Part shown: positions 1 to 11,714 of the stretch, piece after piece | Position numbering within the stretch: position 1 is the stretch's first letter | Layout: every line of letters starts with the position of its first letter | Origin: Isoetes taiwanensis | Lineage: Eukaryota; Streptophyta; Lycopodiopsida; Isoetales; Isoetaceae | Length of the DNA stretch: 64,000 bases | Direction: 5' to 3' | Assembly (NCBI GenBank): GCA_021234155.1 | Contig: JAJEKV010000039.1 | Coordinates: 4,446,745 to 4,510,744, forward strand | Translations under genes and position numbers: made by a program | The notes under the pieces: generated by a model | The model's database searches: none | The model's input: the letters and a program-made list of their open reading frames with translations, nothing else | What the model was told of the DNA's origin: nothing

Positions 1-1
1 T

Positions 2-2018
2 TATAGGAAGTTTGTATGAATTTTTGCTCGTTTAGCTTCAGATTTATATTTGTTGCTACGAAAAGATGTTCCTTTCCAATGGAATCTTAATCATCAGTTT
101 GCTTTCCAAGTTTTAAAGGATGCCATGGTTAATCCTCCTGTTCTGCGTTTGCCAAAGTTTGGTCTACCTTTCTTGTTATGTGTTGATGCAAGTGGTGTGG
201 CTTTGGGCGCGGTTTTGATGCAGGATGGTCATCCTATTGCTTATGAAAGTCGAAAGTTTTCTGACACGGAAAGTAGATATAGTGTTTATGAAAGGGTCAA
301 CAGTTCATATTTTGACTGACCACCAAAGCATTAGGCACATTGTTTCACAGAAAACATTATCGGAAAGGCAGTTGAAATGGGTTGCTTTTATGCAGCAATA
401 TGATTTCTCAGTGGATTATCGTCCTGGTAAAGAGAATGTTGTAGCTGATGCTTTAAGTAGACGCTATGCAGTTTGTTCTCTTTCTATAGCACAATCCAAC
501 CATTTGGAGGAAATGAAGCCATTGTATGCCACTGACCTTGATTATAAAGATATTTGGTTGTTAGCTCAAAGTGGCAATGCATATGGATATAAGATCGTTA
601 ATGGGTTCTTGTATAAAGGTCCAAAGCTATGCATTGTGCGGAACTTTCGGTCACTTATTCTTAAAGAAGTCCATGATGCACCTACTGCGGGTCATCGTGG
701 CGTGGGGGCAACTTTGGCAAAGCTTGAACCATACTTTATTTGGCCTGGATTGCGGAGAGATGTTTTGGTTCATATTCGGCATTGTGTTACTTGTCAACGG
801 ATAAAGAAAGCGAACAAGAAACCTCATGGTGTTCCTTTATCCTTGCCTATTCCGGAGGCAAAGTGGGAACAGATCACTATGGATTTTATTGTTGGTCTTT
901 CTCCCAGTTCTCGCAAGAACACTGTCATTTGGACAATTGTTGATTGTTTAACTAAGCATGCTCATTTTATTCCTTGTTCGGATAAGTTGACGGCTTATAG
1001 TGCGGCTACGCTCTTTATCAAAGAGATATTTAGGCTACATGGTTTGCCAAAGATTATTGTATCCGATCGTGATACAAAGTTTACTAGTAAATTCTGGAAG
1101 GCATTATTTATGCAATTGGGGACAAAGTTGAGGTTCTCCACTGCTTTTCACCCAGAAACTGATGGACAATCCGAGGTGGTCAATAAAGTTATTTGTTCCA
1201 TCTTAAGGGGGTTTGTCAATGAACATCAAGGTCATTGGGAAGAGTATTTGCCTATTGCTGAATTTGTGTATAATAATACCTATCAGTCTACCATAAAGAT
1301 GACTCCTTTTCAGGCGGTCTATGGTCAGCCTGTGCGGGAGCCACTCTTTCGAGTGTGTGAAGATGTTCCAGCTGCTGATGATTTGGTTATTGAGCATAAG
1401 GATCTCATAGACTTGCTTCAAGCTCGTATTCGCGATGCTCAAGCATCTTTTGCAAATAAATCATCTAAGTTGCGGCAACCAATGGTTTTTAAGGAAGGAG
1501 ATTGGGTATGGATGAGGATCCATAAAGGCCACTTTAAGAAAGATGCGCGCAAGAAGGATCTTAAGTTGGCACCCCGTTTCCATGGACCATTTCAAGTTAT
1601 TAAAGTGGTCAATGAGAATGCATATCAATTAAGATTGCCTCAAGGTTGGAAAATGCATGATGTAGTGAATGTTTCATTCCTAAAGGCTTATCATGGTAAG
1701 GAGTTACCTCAACTTGGGAGGTTAAGCGAGCCGTAATTGATTGATGATTCCGAAGTTCTAGAGCCGGAAACAATTTTGGCGGATAAATCCACTAGTGGTT
1801 CAAGACAATATTTGGTTAAGTTCGCTCACAAACCTTTGGAGGACGCTTCATGGGTGCGTGGCAATGTTTTAGAAGCTTATCCGGATATTCTTAGAGAATA
1901 TAAAGATCGGAAAGCAAAGGAAGCCGAGGGACAAGAGGAAGTCCAAGCACAGGCTTCTACTAGCCGGCCTAAGCGAGGGCCAAGGAAGGATTATGCTCGG
2001 ATGGCTAAAGGTATTTAG
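2..2018 (+). pseudogene. gypsy pol remnant: RNase H, integrase, chromodomain
   Basis: This is the C-terminal part of a gypsy polyprotein that would copy element RNA and insert the cDNA. The RNase H part keeps its first Asp (CVDASG) and later Asp motifs (TDHQS, VADALSR). About 53 bases are missing near position 288 relative to the copy at 51.17 kb; this removes the YDKEF region and shifts the frame. The integrase has a zinc finger (H at AGHRG, then HCVTC) and the catalytic D,D-35-E triad at codons 882, 1065 and 1173. The stop at 1734-1736 corresponds to GAA in the second copy. It cuts off the chromodomain (YLVKF, SWV, YPDIL), which in this family targets chromatin. The integrase core is otherwise intact, but the polyprotein is broken. 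Confidence 0.92.
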
Positions 2019-2065
2019 ATACCCTTTTGCAGCAGAGGACTGCTGCAATGTCAAGAGGGGGGGAA

Positions 2066-2271
2066 TGCTATATGCTAAGGACGTGGAGTCCAAAGATGGC
2101 TTTTAGGCCAAAAGAGGGCCTTTAGTCCAAAAGGGGGCTTATGGTCCAAAGAGGGCTTTGGTCCAAAGATGGACCAAAGGGGCGTGCATGCTATATAGTA
2201 GCTCGGGGGAGAGCTCTGGGGCAGCTGTGTCATAGCTGAGGGCTCGTGGTTGGGTGGTGAGATAGCGTGCC
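2066..2271 (+). repeat. 3' LTR fragment of gypsy family A
   Basis: The LTR begins with TGCTATATG directly after the polypurine tract AAGAGGGGGGGAA. Its upstream part holds five or six imperfect copies of a motif like GTCCAAAGAGGGCTTT (about 2089-2180), a layout often seen in U3 enhancers. The matching LTR at 52,957-53,160 has the same start, motif and TATA-like site. The 3' boundary is not a canonical CA; both copies lose similarity after GCGTGCC. Confidence 0.75.
2191..2198 (+). promoter_or_regulatory. LTR TATA-like box
   Basis: CTATATAG lies about 125 bp into the LTR and is conserved in the second copy (53,080-53,087). It is followed by a conserved stretch (GCTCGGGGGAGAGCTC) where transcription would start. 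It sits about 100 bp upstream of the F-box remnant, so it could drive chimeric transcripts. That is inferred from position only. Confidence 0.5.
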
Positions 2272-2291
2272 ACGTCAAGTGTGTGTTTTAC

Positions 2292-3219
2292 AACCCAACT
2301 ACCCCACAAAGTGGATCCCTCTAGTTTTGTGCCTATTTCCTCTGCACATGGTTTATTATGCTTCCAGAATATGCGCTATGGCTCTCGTAAAAGGATCAAA
2401 CTATCAGTTTGTAATCCCACCTTGAATCAATGGATGAATCTTCCTCCTCTGATCTCAACAGAGCTTATCTATAAGCCTGGCTTCCCAGCTTCAACTACCA
2501 TACATTCCTCTTTTGTAAGTTTAGTTCCCAAAGAAGGAGGTCCAGGGTTCTACGTCATACTTGCTGGATTGTCAAAGCTTTGGATGTTTGATTCTGCAAT
2601 GAGTTCGTGGAAGGAAATAATCTGTGATAATTTGTTTGAAAGTGAATGCTATAAGGATTTTCGTGGAGTTCTGGTCATTGGAAAAATTGCATATATTCTG
2701 ACAACTGAATCCGGTCGTGTCAATCATGATGAGAGCATTTTTCTTTTAAAATATGATATAAACGAGGATCACATATCCAGGTGTGCTACTCTAAAGGACA
2801 AGATGTGGTCAGATTTGGATTTGCTATTCCATCGCCAGTTGTTGGAGTTAAATGAGCATGTCATCATGATGAGATATAATGAGGATATTGGACTTTATTT
2901 ATGGAAATTTCATACTACTGCGATGGAGTGGAGCTTCTTCAAATCCATACAAGGACCATTCTGGAATGTTGATGTTTATTATGCTGGCCATTTTAATGTC
3001 ACTAAAGTTCACAATCTGATTTACTTTCATCAACATAATATGCATTCTCATGATGTTTTTGATGTGGAGACGAATGAGTGGAAGAGACTGGCTGACTTCA
3101 AAGGTCGGGGACCATGTTATTATGAACGAGTTATATTCTCTTTTAGGTGCTGTAACCACAGTCTTGTCGATGCTATACCTCAAAAGCGTAAACGAAATGG
3201 AAGGATTAAATCTGAGTAA
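2292..3219 (+). pseudogene. F-box/kelch-like protein remnant, fused to an LTR
   Basis: The open frame (about 309 codons) encodes the C-terminal substrate-recognition part of a plant F-box/kelch-type protein. Recognisable pieces are SSAHGLLCF, LSVCNPTLNQWMNLPPL, LSKLWMFDSAMSSWKEI, and the late motifs VFDVETNEWKRL. Such proteins select targets for SCF ubiquitin ligases, with the N-terminal F-box binding SKP1. Here the F-box is missing: similarity to the inverted paralogue (15.4-17.1 kb) starts at TQLPHKVDPS, exactly where LTR sequence stops. No ATG lies near the start; the first in-frame ATG is at about 2370. The frame itself has no stop until GRIKSE at 3219, so the truncation is probably more recent than the decay of the other copy. 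It is likely a pseudogene, possibly transcribed from the LTR. Confidence 0.72.
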
Positions 3220-4150
3220 AGGACTCAGGTAAAACAAGGAAAAGTTTCTGATTCTAATGTTAATGGCAATGATTAGCAGAAGTCAACAAGTTAAAGCTGT
3301 GCAGTATCGGGAGAATCAAATGGGACCAAGGCCTGGCTTTGAAGTTAATCCAACCTGCTCAAACAAAATGTATTTGGAATGAGGCACTCACATTGTTTGC
3401 AAGCTGGAGTAAGCACTCTTCTCAATCACGATGTAATGGCATGAATGTGATGTATAAATTTTCATTTTGCAATTCTAATTATGCATAAATTGTGCTTGAG
3501 ATTTTTTGCAGCTTTTTGTTGAGGAACATTACTTGGGGCTCAAGAATATCTACAATTTTTTAATAAATGATTTCTAGTTAAATCTGCCCTTTTTTGCAGA
3601 TCGTAGCACCTCATTCCAAAAGAGAATATTCGGCCTCTTCCATTCAGTTTCAAGCACGAAGGGAACTAGATGCAAATAAAAAGAATCCATTGCGCCCAAT
3701 ATGCAACTAGGAGAGCTCATATCAAAGATCAGCTTCCTTGTGCATGAAAAATACCTTTATTCCTGAAATATTATGTGTGGCCCCTGTGGTTGACTTGGTC
3801 CACGTCAGTATAGAAGGAAACAAAGACAACATCAAGAGAAGAAGCATAAATATGCAGAAATTTACCTTTTTGGGTAGTTTAAAAAGCTAGTTATGTTGAC
3901 AAATCTGTGCAAATCTGTTTATCGGCAATGCTAAGCTGCAATATGATAATATATTTATATTTTCAGTCTTCCGATCTTCTATGGCCTTTTCTAGAAAGAT
4001 TACTGGGCCACGGAGTCTGCTCTTAATTCGTCTGCTATTATGAAATATGTGCCAATGTTCTTGATATATTAGCTGGAATTACTCCGGATTCCCCGTTTCT
4101 GCTAAACTAGCTTGCCAGAGTCTATGTATGCGGATTCCCATTCTGATAAA
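3220..4150 (+). repeat. 3' flank of the duplicated F-box segment
   Basis: Sequence similarity to the inverted copy continues past the stop codon. 3220-3505 matches 15,725-16,050 in reverse, and shorter blocks at about 3746-3815 and 4045-4140 match 15,450-15,690. Extra sequence of about 220 and 200 bp interrupts the match here. No confident gene is visible; the matching stretch in the other copy has an open frame at 15,448-15,669. Confidence 0.6.
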
Positions 4151-4533
4151 CTAGCTTGCTGGATGCTATATCTCATCCTGCTGGTTAGCAGACTTGCCTA
4201 ACAACCCCACAACAATCCCTAGAGTTTTAGACTATCCACGTTACATGACACATTAGCTAAAATTAATCTGCCCCATTGAATTTTCAATTTTAAGTTAGCC
4301 CTGATTTTCAATTTTAAGTTCGTGGTCCAAAAATTAGAAAATCTGCTAAAAATTACTTTGCTCTTTTTTTCTTTCTTGTTCGTTTTTCTCTATCTAGTAA
4401 CAAGCAAAATCTGTACTGCTTCCGAGTTCTTCCAAACCAGATTGTTTATCCTATAACTACCAAGTAATACTAAAAACAGCATCGAACCAAAAAAATTCAT
4501 TCTATATTAATTGGACCACAAATTAAAAAAAAA

Positions 4534-4998
4534 CTAGTAATGGGTGCCCAGCGTTGCCGGGCATAAGTACGGTCCTACATGATGACCATGAAGTTGTAGA
4601 CACACTTGTAATACCTCGGGGTATTTGAGAAGGAACTTGCCGGGCATAAGTACGGTCCTACATGATGACCATGAAGTTGTAGACACACTTGTAATACCTC
4701 GGGGTATTTGAGAAGGAACGAAAAGAGAAATAAGAGAAGGGAGATGAACATTTCATAGAATTGGCAGTATACAGTATACAAAGTGGGTGTATAATTGAAC
4801 ACAAAGATGAGAGTTGTACACGTCGCATGCATAGGTTATCAAGACCATTGAAACTACAAAGCATGTATAGTCAATAGTTGCATTGAAGGAAGAGAAGAGG
4901 TTCTAAGCAGTTTGTCCTTAATTTGATTGAAGCCCGGGGGATTAAAATGAAAATGTAATCGTTCTTTTGTTTGAATGTCTGGCTTACTATTATATAGA
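4534..4998 (-). mobile_element. Helitron-like non-autonomous element (candidate)
   Basis: Read on the minus strand, the 3' end has a GC-rich hairpin (TGCCCGGCAACGCTGGGCA) followed about 7 nt later by CTAG and then T. That is the classic Helitron 3' architecture, inserting before T. A possible 5' end reads TCTATATAATAGTA on the minus strand near 4998, also Helitron-like, but the preceding base is C rather than the expected A. The same hairpin end occurs at 14,175-14,212 with otherwise unrelated interior sequence. No Rep/helicase is present. The 3' end is better supported than the 5' end. Confidence 0.42.
4554..4719. repeat. Perfect 83-bp tandem duplication
   Basis: Two adjacent 83-bp units (4554-4636 and 4637-4719), both starting TTGCCGGGCATAAGTACGG and ending AGGAAC, look identical. 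The duplication lies inside the candidate Helitron, beside its terminal hairpin. Identity implies a very recent event or an assembly artefact. Confidence 0.9.
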
Positions 4999-7900
4999 GT
5001 TTATACTATTATATAGAGTTTATAATTAAAAAAAACAACGGTGGCTAAGAGATACCATTCAATCTACTTGCCAATCTGCAAATGATCGTGACTGCCTTGT
5101 TCTAGAAAACCATGCCTACCTACTTTTTTTGCTCACGTTGTTCATATGTAGTACCAAAATGTTGCATGAAGAAGACGTGTCTAGTGTTTCATAAAACTAT
5201 AATTGCTACTCATCTTGTAAATTTGCATAACGAATGTTTTGGAACCCTGAATCAACATTGAGAGAAATGGATAGTTGAGAAAAGAATTGCTGGATTGTTA
5301 TCAAGTTGATGAGACTGTGCTTGAGTTGGAAAATGATTTTCACCTTGAAGGAAGATCATAATTTTATTACTTTGAGAATAACTTAACTCTAAGAAAAGGG
5401 CTCCGTAGCATTGACTTCTAAAGCTTTTTAAGTTTGGGCAATTCGATCCTGAATAGTGACATTCTGCCAGTAAACAAAATCAATAAGCAAAGAAAACAAA
5501 TAGATGCAAACCAAACCCAATCTCATATGTTCAAGTAAATGCTATAGAAAATGATCTTGTACCTCTAAATTCATAAGCAAGAACAAAAATCAGATGGGCA
5601 TTCCAAAATCTAATGATCTTGATAAAGCCGCAACCACAGAGATAACATTGTCTTCACAGGAAAGCGGACCAACAATAGCAACTGCAATCATGTTAAAAAA
5701 TAGGACATTATTTCTACCATTTCCATTTCTCTAGTGTCAAATACCGTTGCAATTTGTACAGCCATTGGTTAATGCAATCAGATACTCCATACCCATCTAA
5801 CAGCAAACCATTATGGTACTATGCCGTGGTACTTCAGGCATGTTATCTTTCATTTCTACATGAAAAATACTTGGTCCAGTATACTTTTCATGAGGTTCAG
5901 AGAGTTATATCTGTCATTTTTGAAGGTTGAATATGTTAATTGCGCTCAGATGCCAGAAGGCTATCAAGCAGTTATATGTTACATTACTGTGAGCATGTAA
6001 GAATAGTACCTCCATCAATCAATGATGTGTCGAGAATGAAAGCTTCCTTGAGACATCATCCTGCAACAATATTTAATTATTTTCCAATGCAATAACCCTA
6101 AGGCTAAAATGATGAAATAAATATATAAGAACCTTGCAATATGTGCAAGATGTTGCAGTCGAATGAATGAACTGCTAATATATTTCTTTTAGATTGGCAG
6201 CCAGTATCCAAATGACCATGTTGCTTTCATGGTTTTACTGGTACCTAGCATTCATCCTCGTGGATCCACTGATTTTGGAATCTCGCCGCATTCTAGCATA
6301 TAGATTGCACCTACAGATATCAAAAACCCCATCCGTTCTGCTACATTTAGTTCTGATGGATGAGAGAGAGAGAAGGCAGGACAATATAAGGACTATGGCT
6401 TCTCCATGCACGCTCCAACTGCTATGAAGGATGTCCAGCTGCCACTGCATAAAAATGTCAAGATCTAAAGTAAATTTGAAAAGTGGAAACTGCATAAACT
6501 GCATAAACCTACTGCCAACAATGTCCTTCTGTGGTACCTAATGGTTGCTACATTTTTGGGTCATAAGAATCCGTAAAACATGAAAAGCTGGAACTAATGC
6601 CCTGTCAAATGCATGAAGAAACATTTATCCCCTTTAGACATCTGACTCACAACCTATCTATTTTGAAGTCTATTCATAGATAAGTGTGGATCCAAGACAC
6701 GTGATTGCCATGACTAAACTTGAAGATCCATAATAAAAGTGAAGCATGCACAAATTGCATTTAATATGATGTACAAAAAGCTTGTTGAAGGTGGACGATA
6801 CTCAGAGTGGCATCATTAACCTGCATATCGTAAAACCATGTAAAGAACCCTGCAGGAAGTATTGGTGTTAAACCAGATAGTCATATGTTTCACAGAGGAC
6901 TGGATAAAACTGTACTTCGTTAACATGAATTTTGAGAGTAGTAGAAATATCTAAAGGACAAATGAAAGCAGTTCCATGTTTTAAGATCCATATGTGACCA
7001 TACGTACCTCAAAAATACAATTGTTAATTTGTGGCAATATGCCATACATGCCTCAAGAATATAACTCTTAAATGGGCATGAAGTGTTCATAATGCAAAAA
7101 CTCAAAGGACAAATCTTTTCCTTGAGAATGGAAAATGTGATCATAAGTGGATGCATACAGGCAAGTAAAGATGGTGAATAAAGTACCTGCAAGCAAATAT
7201 GGTGAACTTCAGCACTGCAATTCTAAAACATGGCAAAATAGGAACCTCTATGCACTGCAATTCTATGGTCCTGACTTTTCCATGAACGACATTAATGGGA
7301 AAAGATAGAAGTTGCATACAATAAAATGCTTACCTCGTTATGCAAGAACGATAGCCATGCCTGCTTAAATGTAAACTCTATAGTCTTCAAGCCCAACAAT
7401 GAAGATGTGCCTTTAAATTGTACCAATTTTTGAAGCAGTAGACCAATTTTGCACTTAATGCAGCTAGCCCTGAGTTTATTTAAGCCATCTTTAATAATTG
7501 GCAACTGCACAACATTATAGTTATCAAAGCTCGATAGTTATACAATTCTGTAGGCATGCAAGCAGTCAAGAAATTTGGTCCGCGAAATCCATGACAACAC
7601 ATAGCACTTAGGATTACTCTGCACAGGAATAAATCCATCCTATAAAAAACACCACCCATAAAATTGTGAAATGGGTTGTTCTGATTCTCTAAACTGCATG
7701 CATAATAGAAATGCTAAAGTTAGGTTTATACATATGAAGAAATACCTCCTTGCTTGCCACAGAAGAATGAATTCGAGCAGAAAACTTGAGCCTTTTCCAG
7801 TGAAAGCTAACGCCGTCCACATACCTTACCCAGCTAAGTCGCTTGGCCAGTTATGAATAGATTTATCAGCTAGTTGCCAATAGCCGACTATTGCTGCTGC

Positions 7901-8240
7901 TTTCGACCCTTTCCAGAATCATGCTCCAAATCCACCACGTCTATCCTAGTTTCCAGAATAGTACTTCGTTTCTGAGGAATCGCAAGACGTGATAAAGGAA
8001 GAAGATAGACCTGAAAAAGAAGAGATAGGGCAGATATATTTGCTACCGGACTCTACAAACCTCTGCTGATGCAATTCAAGAATCATGGGATGCATGTGGG
8101 GTTCCTAGCATCCTCACATAGCCGAAAAGAAAAAATTTTCAGCCTCCAATCCCAGATTCTTAGACTGGTCGCAATGCAGAGATAATCTAGCAACGCATGC
8201 ATCCTCGGAAGACACGTCCCCATTCAAGCCCATAGAAAGA
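4999..8240. other. Non-coding stretch, no gene recognised
   Basis: AT-rich sequence with only short, unconvincing reading frames on both strands. A 20-bp unit containing ACTATTATATAGAGTTT is repeated in tandem at about 4986-5022, and there is a short GA run near 6364. It may be intron, decayed transposon or intergenic DNA. Confidence 0.5.
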
Positions 8241-8304
8241 AGCTTTTGTGACTTTTGGATATCGGAAAATTTTTCTTATCTCGGAAAACCCCAAAACCTT
8301 AGGA

Positions 8305-8816
8305 AACATAAGGAAAAAATCAAAAAAGTTTTTCACTTGACGGAAAAACCAAATTTAAACAATAGGATGTCTATGCACATGCATTAGTGTACCCCCAGAT
8401 TCTATACTAATTTGGAACCATAAAATAAGAAAACGTCTATGCACCTGCATTAGTACACCTGCATTAGTATACCCCCAGCTGGATCATGGTACAGAAGCTG
8501 TAGATGTTTCGAATGCGAGCATGGTATTGGCCAATTCTAAATGGTGTCCTCTATTATAATATATACTCAATGTGCCCTCAAATTTGCACCCACTTCAAGC
8601 ATAATGACAGTAGTAGCTTATTTATATTGTTGTTCGTTGTTGTATCTTTCTCTATTAGGACATCTGCAAAAATAAAAAATCATGCAGAACAGAAAGAGAG
8701 AAAACGGAGATTGTATGGATCACCTATCACATGCAACGGATTGGAGGTTCCTTTATCCTATTTTTTAAATTCGGTTTTTCCGGGGTTCCAAAAACTTTTT
8801 GGATTTTGTTTTGAAG
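8305..8816. repeat. Imperfect inverted repeat, possible MITE remnant
   Basis: The segment around 8312-8367 (TCAAAAAAGTTTTTC, then CGGAAAAACCAAATTTAAA) matches the reverse complement of about 8752-8815 (TCCAAAAAGTTTTTGG, then CGGAAAAACCGAATTTAAA). Between the arms is a locally repeated motif (TGCACCTGCATTAGT). No target duplication was identified. Confidence 0.4.
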
Positions 8817-9474
8817 TTACTTTTCTATGGTTTTGAATGTTTTAGCTGCCGGGAAAAACATCTGGTGCACCAAAAATCAGGAATGTGGGTTTTCCTATCA
8901 TTTCGAAATTCGCCCATTTCTAAAAATGGAAAATTCGATTTAGGGCTTTGATATCCGGGATAGATTTTCAAGTTATTCCGAACAGGTATTGGCATCGGCA
9001 TGCACTGCAACTAGATAGGTTTTGGCGAAATCTAATGTCGGATGTGCCGAGTTGCATCTGAGAGGACGCAGTTGAGAACATGACAAAAATGTCCTGCGCG
9101 TAAAATTATAAGAAGTCCATGTAAAATCTTGAGCCTATGAACAGAGTTGGATAAAAAGATTTATCAGCATATAACGAGTGCCGAAGTCAATGTTGCCTGC
9201 ACTTTGGACTGCCGGAGGGAAAGCTATGCAGAGGGGGTGAGCTGACAGCCATCGATTACTTGGGTATTGCCGTAATAATCATGCATGTCTATGCTGGAAG
9301 CAAACATATCAAGCACATCTGGTATGACTGTTTACACATGCAGATGCAGGATTTAGAGGCATATAGTTGTTAAACTTATGGATGCATTTAGGTGTGTGAT
9401 GAATGTCAGAATTTTAAGTCTGCTATGGCTTGAAATGCTCCAAAACCCTCTTGGTTAATAGATGCAAGTATTCA

Positions 9475-10080
9475 CTAGATGTATGTAGAGGCTGTGCTTA
9501 GCAACTGCAAAGGACTCAAAGGTCTTCTTGCATTCAATCTTGGCAATAATATCTTTTGTAGTGTTCTTGGAAATGAGGCTCCTTCACTTTGCTGCTTCTG
9601 ATTTTGATCTGGTGCGTTTATCTCGGGTGCAGAGACAACTGGACATCTATTATGGACTTCAGACATAAGTTTCTTCATTTGTTTCTCTCTAATAACTTTG
9701 CCATTTAGATCAGAGTTATGCGAAAAACCTACTTTGAAAGAATTTGGCTGCAAGATTCCAATATAGGATTTGAGAAGAGATCTATAGCTCATAATATATG
9801 TGCTTTTCCAGAGTTCAACCATATTTCAGGTGGAAAATGCTAATGCTTTACTGATATTCAGAGTTTTGTAGGGCATTGGATGTAGCAGTTTCATGTCCTT
9901 GGCAGCTCCACCGATATTTTTGAGAAGAAAACATAGATCGATGTGGCCAAACCTTCGTTGTCCATTCTTTCTCAGGTACTGGACTTCTACTTTCCCATCA
10001 TTGTTGTGGGGTTCTAAGCTTTGGTGTATTCAGACAAAAGATTTATTTGCCCCCAATGAAGTTTCATTTGAAGCCTATTC
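9475..10080 (-). pseudogene. Broken unknown coding frame
   Basis: On the minus strand one reading frame stays protein-like over about 200 codons with two in-frame TGA codons (10,030-10,032 and 9826-9828). It includes pieces such as SLEPHNNDGKVEVQYLRK, GQRRFGHIDLCFLLKNIGG and KDMKLLHPMPYKTLN. The last part (115 codons from 9822 to 9475) is uninterrupted and Lys/Ser/Gln-rich. I do not recognise the family. The continuity of frame across two isolated stops suggests a decayed exon rather than chance. Confidence 0.4.
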
Positions 10081-10365
10081 TTTTCTTGCTTCTTAAGTTG
10101 CAAAGTTGCCAAGGTCGTTTGTGCATTATCTACATATTTAGATTCGGAATTCCAGTAGGAATTCAGGTTGGAGTTACGTTTTCTTCTTAGAAGTAGATGA
10201 ATGTAACTATTTTAATTCAAATATATTAGCTAGGAAGCTCAGTCCTGAATTTTGCAATTTAGTTTCTTAGTTTCAAGTTCCATTATCTCCTATTATACTA
10301 TCACCTTCTTCTCTCAAAGAAATTCTAAGTGCATACATTAATTTGCAGTGCAAAGTATTGGGGTC

Positions 10366-10653
10366 TCAATGTCGTCCATGGCTTGACTTTGAGCAAATCA
10401 TAATATTGGAGGTTTTGGACAGTGTTTTGGAACCAATCCTATTTATCTGATCTACATGGCACTTAATGCATAGCTGATAGTATATTGTGCAAGATCTATT
10501 TGCATACAATATGCCATAGGGATCAAGTCTGAGAGAGGTATTTTCACAATCCAAGTTATGGATCTTGAATGCCATCTCATGCCAGTGACCAAAATTTTGG
10601 AGAAGGTAATAAACTCTAAAGTAGGGCAGCATTTGAATTTGTTTCTCGAGCAT
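10366..10653 (-). other. Unidentified open frame, 95 codons
   Basis: A minus-strand frame with an ATG start (MLEKQIQML) and a mixed, protein-like composition (for example HWHEMAFKIHNLDCEN, CIKCHV). It lies about 290 bp upstream of the broken frame at 9475-10,080 on the same strand and could belong to the same dead gene. No family was recognised and no splice structure could be assigned. Confidence 0.25.
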
Positions 10654-10971
10654 TTCTCTTTTACATGCCAGGGTCCTATTTGATCCTGCTAAGAAACCAC
10701 CATGTTATTGCAGTGCCTTATTTCGTGGATTCATTTATTTTTCTTTGTAGTGCAACCCATGGCTTATTTTTATGTTTATTTGCACACAGAAATAGTGCAA
10801 TAACCTTGAACCTACTGTTTTTTGGTTTGCACTATCAGGATGAACTGGAGGCTCGATGGAGTAGAAGAACAATGGCCTTATCCCTGTATCATGTCAATTT
10901 ATGCAGGTATTTAATTTTATATTTACCATTACGTTCAAATTCAAGAATGTAACAATTTTTTTGGCTCTTAA

Positions 10972-11470
10972 AATGGTTGAATTCCATATTCCATCTATGC
11001 CTATGTGCTTTTTCTTTCTACATCTAGACATTTTATGTTATACTATAGTTGTCTCCCTAAATTGAGGATGCAGATGCATGCCTCAGCACTGAAATTTGAT
11101 AGGCAATTTGCTCAAAACTGCAAATACTGAACATGCTAAAGGTAACATTATTACTTAAATGAAGCTTATTTCAGTTGTGCCATTGAGGATTATTAGAACT
11201 ATTCAGGATCTGCTATGCCTAAACATATACAAAATGGTTCAATTCCAATATTTCGTCTTTGACATCTATACATTTTGTATTGTAACTATAGTGTCTCCTT
11301 AAAGTGAGGATGCAGTTGCATGCGACAACACTGAATTTTGATAGAGGAAATCTGCTCAACTGCAATTATTGGACATGATAAAGGTATCATTGTTAACAAG
11401 TGAAAATCACTATTAGTTATGCCATTAAACATTATTGGAAATTGATTCAGGAAGAATGCTATATCTGACA
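10972..11470. repeat. Diverged tandem duplication, about 255-bp unit
   Basis: Unit 1 (about 10,972-11,216) and unit 2 (about 11,232-11,470) share blocks in the same order: AAATGGTTGAATTCCATATT versus AAATGGTTCAATTCCAATATT, GAGGATGCAGATGCATGC versus GAGGATGCAGTTGCATGC, then the CTGAAATTTGATAG-like and AAAGGTAACATTATT-like blocks. Identity is roughly 70-80% by eye. No coding capacity. Confidence 0.7.
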
Positions 11471-11714
11471 ATATGCCAATTTTTATACCAATAGCTGGAT
11501 TAAAATATAGATAAGTTATAAAGGTTAAGTTCATTGTTGTAAGACCTCCACAAGTTTGCTGTTACTCCTGTGATCAGTCCAAAAGATATTTCATGTAACC
11601 ATCATTGTGAGTTTATCCAACTTCTTTCGTCAACTTTGTTGTTGCATATAAACAACGCCCTTGGAGTTGCTTCACTGCTATGTTATCTCATTGTGATGAT
11701 GAAAGACTATTTAA

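Larger units (their letters stand above)
1..2271 (+). mobile_element. Ty3/gypsy chromovirus, 3' part (family A, copy 1)
   Basis: This is the 3' half of a Ty3/gypsy LTR retrotransposon of the chromodomain lineage. It enters the window at the end of the reverse transcriptase. The order is RT connection/RNase H (about 1-460), integrase (about 470-1700), chromodomain (1737-2018), a polypurine tract (about 2053-2065) and the start of the 3' LTR from 2066. The same family recurs at 44-53 kb. Similarity between the two copies ends after the bases GCGTGCC at 2271, beyond which an F-box gene remnant begins. A frameshifting deletion and a nonsense codon make this copy non-autonomous. Confidence 0.93.

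Noticed and set aside
5560-5700. Minus-strand exon-like text (VAIVGPLSCEDNVISVVAAL) after a TTGCAG
   Set aside because: Weak resemblance to glutamate-receptor-like ligand domains was considered, but it is too short and has no neighbouring exons.
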